A stretch of DNA of 27,072 nt from positions 1-27,072 of the forward strand of contig CAXQGL010000002.1 in the NCBI GenBank assembly GCA_964223495.1, in the 5' to 3' direction. Below, piece by piece: positions 23,972-27,072 of this stretch (the first letter of the stretch is position 1; every line of letters begins with the position of its first letter). Position numbers and translations under genes: made by a program. The notes below the pieces were generated by a model. It was not told where the DNA came from, made no database searches, and saw nothing but the letters and a program-made list of their open reading frames with translations. The DNA comes from UBA8752 sp964223495. Its GTDB lineage: Bacteria; Bacteroidota; Bacteroidia; Flavobacteriales_D; Sanyastnellaceae.

Positions 23972-23994
23972 CCTGAACTGCTCGGTGCACCCGC

Positions 23995-24002
23995 TACCTT
24001 CG
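23995..24002 (+). promoter_or_regulatory. -7 box for thyA
   Basis: TACCTTCG, one mismatch to TAnnTTTG, ends 4 bases before the ATG at 24007. It lies in the 35-base gap after purK and suggests transcription separate from purK. Confidence 0.5.
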
Positions 24003-24006
24003 GGTC

Positions 24007-24801
24007 ATGCGCCAGTACCTCGACCTGTTGCAGAAGCTCCTCGATGAGGGTCAGGAACGTCCCGACCGCACCGGTACGGGCACCCTCGGCCTGTTCGGCC
24101 ATCAGATGCGGTTCGACCTCTCCGAAGGCTTCCCCGTCCTGACCACCAAGAAGCTGCACCTCCGCAGCATCATCCACGAGCTCCTTTGGTTCCTTCAGGG
24201 CGACACCAACATCGCCTACCTCAAGGAGAATGGGGTGCGCATCTGGGACGAATGGGCGGATGAGAACGGCGACCTCGGTCCCGTTTACGGCTACCAATGG
24301 CGTTCCTGGCCGAATCCGGGCGGTGGTCACACCGATCAGATTGTCCAGCTTATCGACCGCATCCAGAACAACCCGCACAGCCGGCGCCATGTGGTGAGTG
24401 CGTGGAATCCCTCCTTCATTGAAGAGATGGCCCTGCCGCCCTGCCACTGCCTGTTCCAGTTCCATGTTCAGGATGGGCGGCTCAGTTGCCAGCTTTACCA
24501 GCGTTCTGCTGATACCTTCCTCGGAGTGCCATTCAACATCGCGTCCTACGCCCTGCTCACGATGATGGTGGCGCAGGTGTGCGGTCTCGAACCCGGGGAT
24601 TTCGTGCACACCTTCGGAGATGTCCACCTGTACCTCAACCATGTCGACCAGGCACGGGAACAGCTGCAGCGGGCGCCCAGGTCGCTTCCCACCATGGTCA
24701 TCAATCCGGACGTCAAGGACCTCTTCGCCTTCCGTTACGAGGACTTCGAGTTGGTCAATTACGACCCTCATCCGCACATCAAGGCGGCCGTCAGCGTCTG
24801 A
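24007..24801 (+). CDS. thyA: Thymidylate synthase
   Basis: ThyA methylates dUMP to dTMP with methylene-tetrahydrofolate, giving dihydrofolate. The protein has 264 residues, the same length as the E. coli enzyme. It shows RPDRTGTGTLGLFG, FPVLTTKKLHLRSIIHELLWFL, the phosphate-binding RR pair in NPHSRRHVV, the nucleophile C146 in LPPCHCLFQF, and the dUMP/folate segments LYQRSADTFLGVPFNIASYA and FGDVHLYLNH. It ends with HPHIKAAVSV, close to the common C-terminus. The downstream reductase gene, 21 bases away, regenerates the folate made by this reaction. Confidence 0.98.
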   Translation: MRQYLDLLQKLLDEGQERPDRTGTGTLGLFGHQMRFDLSEGFPVLTTKKLHLRSIIHELLWFLQGDTNIAYLKENGVRIWDEWADENGDLGPVYGYQWRSWPNPGGGHTDQIVQLIDRIQNNPHSRRHVVSAWNPSFIEEMALPPCHCLFQFHVQDGRLSCQLYQRSADTFLGVPFNIASYALLTMMVAQVCGLEPGDFVHTFGDVHLYLNHVDQAREQLQRAPRSLPTMVINPDVKDLFAFRYEDFELVNYDPHPHIKAAVSV

Positions 24802-24810
24802 CGGCTGTGC

Positions 24811-24818
24811 CATCTTTG
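24811..24818 (+). promoter_or_regulatory. -7 box for the dihydrofolate reductase gene
   Basis: CATCTTTG, one mismatch to TAnnTTTG, ends 4 bases before the ATG at 24823, within the 21-base gap after thyA. Confidence 0.4.
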
Positions 24819-24822
24819 CATC

Positions 24823-25347
24823 ATGCGCGTCTCCCTCATTGCAGCCGTCGCGGCCAATGGTGTCATCGGCAAGGACAACGACCTCATTTGGTCGCTGCGC
24901 GATGACATGGCCTTCTTCAAGACCACGACGAAGGGCCACCATGTCATCATGGGCCGCAAGAATTGGGAGAGCATCCCGGCGCGTTTCAGGCCGCTTCCCG
25001 GCCGTCCGAACATCGTGCTATCCCGCGACGCGTCGTATGTCGCTGAAGGGGCGACCTGCCTGACTTCGCTGCAGGCGGCGCTGGAGACAGCCCGCAAGGC
25101 CGGGGAGGACGAGGCCTTCATCATCGGAGGTGCCCAGATATACCGCTTGGCCTTGGAAGCTGGCGTTGTCGATACGATGTACCTCACCCAAGTGGAGCGG
25201 GAGTACGAGGGGGATACGTGGTTCCCGGAATTCAATGCGGCTGAATGGAAGGCCCAGCCGTTGTTTCGTCATGTGGCCGACGAGCGCAACGAGGCGGCGT
25301 TCACCGTGCAGCGTTTCGATCGCCTGCCCGTCGCCGAGGGGGCATGA
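24823..25347 (+). CDS. folA: Dihydrofolate reductase
   Basis: This NADPH-dependent cytosolic enzyme reduces dihydrofolate to tetrahydrofolate, closing the cycle with ThyA. The 174-residue protein starts MRVSLIAAVAANGVIGKDND, then LIWSLRDDMAFFK with the conserved Trp23 and acidic D28. Next come VIMGRKNWESIP, PNIVLSRD, and the NADPH loop FIIGGAQIYRLAL, with YLTQVEREYEGDTWFPEF. All expected elements of a chromosomal enzyme are there. Its stop overlaps the yidD ATG (ATGA), so the two are translated together. Confidence 0.97.
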   Translation: MRVSLIAAVAANGVIGKDNDLIWSLRDDMAFFKTTTKGHHVIMGRKNWESIPARFRPLPGRPNIVLSRDASYVAEGATCLTSLQAALETARKAGEDEAFIIGGAQIYRLALEAGVVDTMYLTQVEREYEGDTWFPEFNAAEWKAQPLFRHVADERNEAAFTVQRFDRLPVAEGA

Positions 25348-25616
25348 TCGGGCGCATCATTTCTGCTTTTCTCATCGTGTTTGTCCGGGGCTACCAGGTC
25401 CTGATTTCGCCTTGGCTGGGCAGCAATTGCCGTCACCAGCCTACCTGCTCAGCGTATATGATCGAAGCCATCCGTGAATGGGGGCCATTGAGCGGAGGAT
25501 GGATGGGGGTCAGGCGTGTTGCCAAGTGTCATCCTTGGGGCTCGTCAGGGTACGATCCGGTCCCGCCCAGACCCAAGAAGGGTGAAGCGGCGGGGAGACA
25601 GCGGGATGCGGATTAA
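25344..25616 (+). CDS. yidD: Membrane protein insertion efficiency factor YidD
   Basis: A 90-residue protein with an amphipathic N-terminus, YQVLISPWLGSNCRHQPTCSAY (three spaced parts of the family signature, with two Cys), EAIREWGPLSGGWMGVRRVAKCHPWG and a charged tail after GYDPVPP. YidD assists YidC-mediated insertion of membrane proteins at the cytoplasmic face. Family members are often beside rpmH, rnpA and yidC; here it is coupled by a 4-base overlap to dihydrofolate reductase instead. The ATG at 25344 is set by that overlap and by the normal family length. Confidence 0.96.
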   Translation: MIGRIISAFLIVFVRGYQVLISPWLGSNCRHQPTCSAYMIEAIREWGPLSGGWMGVRRVAKCHPWGSSGYDPVPPRPKKGEAAGRQRDAD

Positions 25617-25621
25617 TTTCA
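25614..25621 (+). promoter_or_regulatory. -7-like box before the His-rich lipoprotein gene
   Basis: TAATTTCA, six of eight to TAnnTTTG, ends 4 bases before the ATG at 25626. It overlaps the last codons of yidD, whose stop (TAA) is part of it. Confidence 0.4.
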
Positions 25622-25625
25622 CGGC

Positions 25626-26135
25626 ATGAATACCCGTCTTTTCGGACCGTTCGCCATGGCCATCGCGTTGGTGGCATGTGGAGGTCCCCAGGAGAGTGCC
25701 TCCATGAAGGAGGCCAAGGAGGTCCACGAGGAGTTGACCCGCATCAGTGATGAATTGCACGATGCGATTTTCGATGCCATGGCCCCTTTGGAGGGGCAGA
25801 TTGACTCCGCCATGATGTTGGGGGATACGCTGCTGGCTGCTGAGCTGGCCAAGCTCGAAGGCAAGCTGGACCGCATCCATGTCCGTTTCCACGATTGGTC
25901 CGAAACCGTGGTGGAGATTCCCGGTCAAGCCTGCACCCACGACCACGACCATGATCACGATGGGCACGACCATGATGGCCATGACCATGGAGACCACGAG
26001 GGGCATGACCACAGTCATGATCATGGAGCGCAATTGCCCGATGGCTTGAGCGATGAGGAAGTCCTTGAAATCCAGCAGGCCTTGCTCGCCGCCATCGACA
26101 GTCTGAAGGCTGACTTTGATCGCGTCTTCGAGTGA
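25626..26135 (+). CDS. His-rich putative metal-binding lipoprotein
   Basis: A 169-residue protein with a lipoprotein signal (ALVAC, lipid-bearing Cys18). Residues 28-95 look like an antiparallel helical hairpin (KEAKEVHEELTRISDELHD, then AELAKLEGKLDRIHVRFHDW). They remind me of small Bacteroidota lipoproteins of unknown role that carry such helices. Residues 105-133 hold thirteen His alternating with Asp and Gly, which should bind Zn, Ni, Co or Cu. A last acidic helix ends FDRVFE. It probably sits in the periplasm and buffers or relays a metal. Its stop overlaps the hemB start (TGATG), so the two are coupled. The metal role is inferred from composition only. Confidence 0.8.
   Translation: MNTRLFGPFAMAIALVACGGPQESASMKEAKEVHEELTRISDELHDAIFDAMAPLEGQIDSAMMLGDTLLAAELAKLEGKLDRIHVRFHDWSETVVEIPGQACTHDHDHDHDGHDHDGHDHGDHEGHDHSHDHGAQLPDGLSDEEVLEIQQALLAAIDSLKADFDRVFE
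25938..26024 (+). repeat. His/Asp codon repeat within the lipoprotein gene
   Basis: An imperfect tandem of GAY-CAY codon pairs (Asp-His), broken by GGN glycine codons, covers about 87 bases. It encodes the 13-His metal-binding stretch. Codons vary between CAC and CAT and GAC and GAT, so the protein sequence, not the DNA repeat, seems to be kept. Confidence 0.8.
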
Positions 26136-27072
26136 TGGAGGACGCGATGCCTTTCCAACCATCACGGCCGCGGCGCAATCGTCGAAATGCGGCCATCCGT
26201 GGATTGGCCAGAGAAACCCGCCTCCATCCGGAGCAGTTGATTTACCCGCTGTTCTGCGTGGATGGCAAGGGCATCGAAGATCCAATCGGCACCTTGCCGG
26301 GCATGGCGCGTTTGAGCGAGGACAAGCTGCTTGCGGAAATCGAGCGTTCGTGGAACCTGGGCATCCGGAATTTCTGTCTGTTTCCAGGGGTCGATGACAG
26401 CCTGAAGGACAAAACGGCCAGCTACAGTTGGTCGGACGACAACTTCTACCTCCGCATTGCGCGCAGTGTCAAAGAGCGCTTTCCGGAGTGCAGCCTGATG
26501 AGCGATGTGGCGATGGACCCTTACAGTTCGGATGGCCATGACGGGGTCGTGACGGACGATGGCAGGATTGACAATGAGGCCACGCTGCCCATCCTCGCCC
26601 GTATGTCGGTGGCGCAGGCCCAGGCTGGATTCGATTGGATCGGGCCGAGTGACATGATGGACGGCCGCATTGGTGTCATCCGCGAGGCACTGGATGAGGC
26701 GGGTCATCATGAGACGGGTATCCTCGCCTACACGGCCAAGTATGCCAGTGCGTTCTACGGTCCGTTCCGGGATGCACTCGACAGCGCCCCCAAGTCGGGC
26801 GACAAGAAGACGTATCAGATGGACCCCGCCAACGTGGTCGAGGCGCTGCGCGAGCTGGAGCTCGATGAGATGGAAGGCGCGGACATCGTCATGGTGAAGC
26901 CGGCCCTGGCCTACCTCGACGTGATCCGGGCCGTGAAGGAGCACACGACACTTCCTGTGGCGGCCTACAATGTCAGTGGCGAGTACGCCCTGGTGAAGGC
27001 GGGTGCTGCCGCCGGATTCCTCGACGCAGAGGCTGGCATGCTGGAGGTGCTCGGCGCCATCCGCCGGGCCGG
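26135..27072 (+). CDS. hemB: Delta-aminolevulinic acid dehydratase, 5' part
   Basis: HemB joins two 5-aminolevulinate molecules into porphobilinogen, the first common step of tetrapyrrole synthesis. The frame runs off the window end; about 312 residues of an expected ~325 are visible. The two Schiff-base lysines are K202 in LAYTAKYASAFYGPF and K255 in MVKPALAYLD. The metal loop reads DVAMDPYSSDGHDG, with Ala/Asp/Asp where zinc enzymes have three Cys; this marks the zinc-independent (Mg or K type) form. The ATG at 26135 overlaps the previous stop (TGATG); an in-frame ATG four codons on, with GGAGG 5 bases before it, is equally possible. Heme made here feeds the oxidase whose subunits are encoded upstream in the window. 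Confidence 0.96.
   Translation, partial: MEDAMPFQPSRPRRNRRNAAIRGLARETRLHPEQLIYPLFCVDGKGIEDPIGTLPGMARLSEDKLLAEIERSWNLGIRNFCLFPGVDDSLKDKTASYSWSDDNFYLRIARSVKERFPECSLMSDVAMDPYSSDGHDGVVTDDGRIDNEATLPILARMSVAQAQAGFDWIGPSDMMDGRIGVIREALDEAGHHETGILAYTAKYASAFYGPFRDALDSAPKSGDKKTYQMDPANVVEALRELELDEMEGADIVMVKPALAYLDVIRAVKEHTTLPVAAYNVSGEYALVKAGAAAGFLDAEAGMLEVLGAIRRA

Noticed and set aside
25938..26024. Possible simple-sequence DNA repeat or CRISPR-like array
   Set aside because: It is a codon-level His/Asp repeat within a good reading frame, with no spacers and no fixed repeat unit.
1..27072. Mobile element, prophage, toxin-antitoxin or defence system
   Set aside because: I found no transposase, integrase, phage, nuclease-helicase or toxin-like product and no terminal repeats. 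All frames with good support are housekeeping, respiratory or surface genes.

Overview
The window looks like chromosomal DNA of a GC-rich member of the Bacteroidota, probably a Flavobacteriales-like aerobe. This rests on gene content: a caa3-type oxidase assembly block with two subunit III genes, a DUF420 protein, RemB/Wzi-like outer-membrane barrels, and a Rieske-fold lipoprotein next to tsaB. It also rests on recurring TAnnTTTG/TAnnTTCG boxes, the Bacteroidota -7 promoter element. I see no phage, insertion sequence, CRISPR array, tRNA or rRNA. Coding density is very high; the longest non-coding stretch is about 170 bases (19210-19379).

Layout. (1) 1-882: the 3' part of ahcY, closed by a hairpin terminator that can serve both strands. 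(2) 944-5682, minus strand: ompA-like gene, then tolC, a MacA/HlyD-like adaptor, tsaB and a Rieske-like lipoprotein. (3) 5699-10934, minus strand: a respiratory block read as cyoE (heme O synthase), two cox3, a subunit IV gene, a two-domain SCO protein, DUF420 and a small CxxC membrane protein. The catalytic subunits I and II are absent. (4) 10959-19209, minus strand: a cell-surface polysaccharide region with a flippase-like membrane protein, a family 2 glycosyltransferase, an oligopeptide-type ABC permease, GDP-L-fucose synthase, a Wzi/RemB-like barrel, a WecA/MraY-like phosphoglycosyl transferase and a second RemB/Wzi-like barrel. (5) 19380-21079, plus strand: ruvC and a DegT-type sugar aminotransferase. 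(6) 21081-22781, minus strand: an MscS channel and a small outer-membrane protein. (7) 22814-27072, plus strand: purK, thyA, a dihydrofolate reductase, yidD, a His-rich lipoprotein and hemB (cut by the window end).

How the parts fit. The oxidase block covers heme O synthesis, copper delivery (SCO), assembly (DUF420/CtaM) and accessory subunits of one terminal oxidase. The polysaccharide block holds a donor-sugar enzyme, a lipid-carrier primer, a glycosyltransferase, a putative lipid flippase and two outer-membrane barrels, consistent with making and displaying a surface glycan. thyA and the reductase form the classic folate pair.

Three patterns stand out most. First, about ten genes that do not overlap their upstream neighbour carry a TAnnTT(T/C)(G/A) box only 4-8 bases before the start codon, which predicts leaderless or nearly leaderless mRNAs. 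Second, ruvC is the exception: its perfect TAATTTTG box lies about 110 bases upstream, followed by nested inverted repeats that can form a pseudoknot ending at the start codon. Third, one gene fuses two SCO domains, and the first has lost copper-binding residues.
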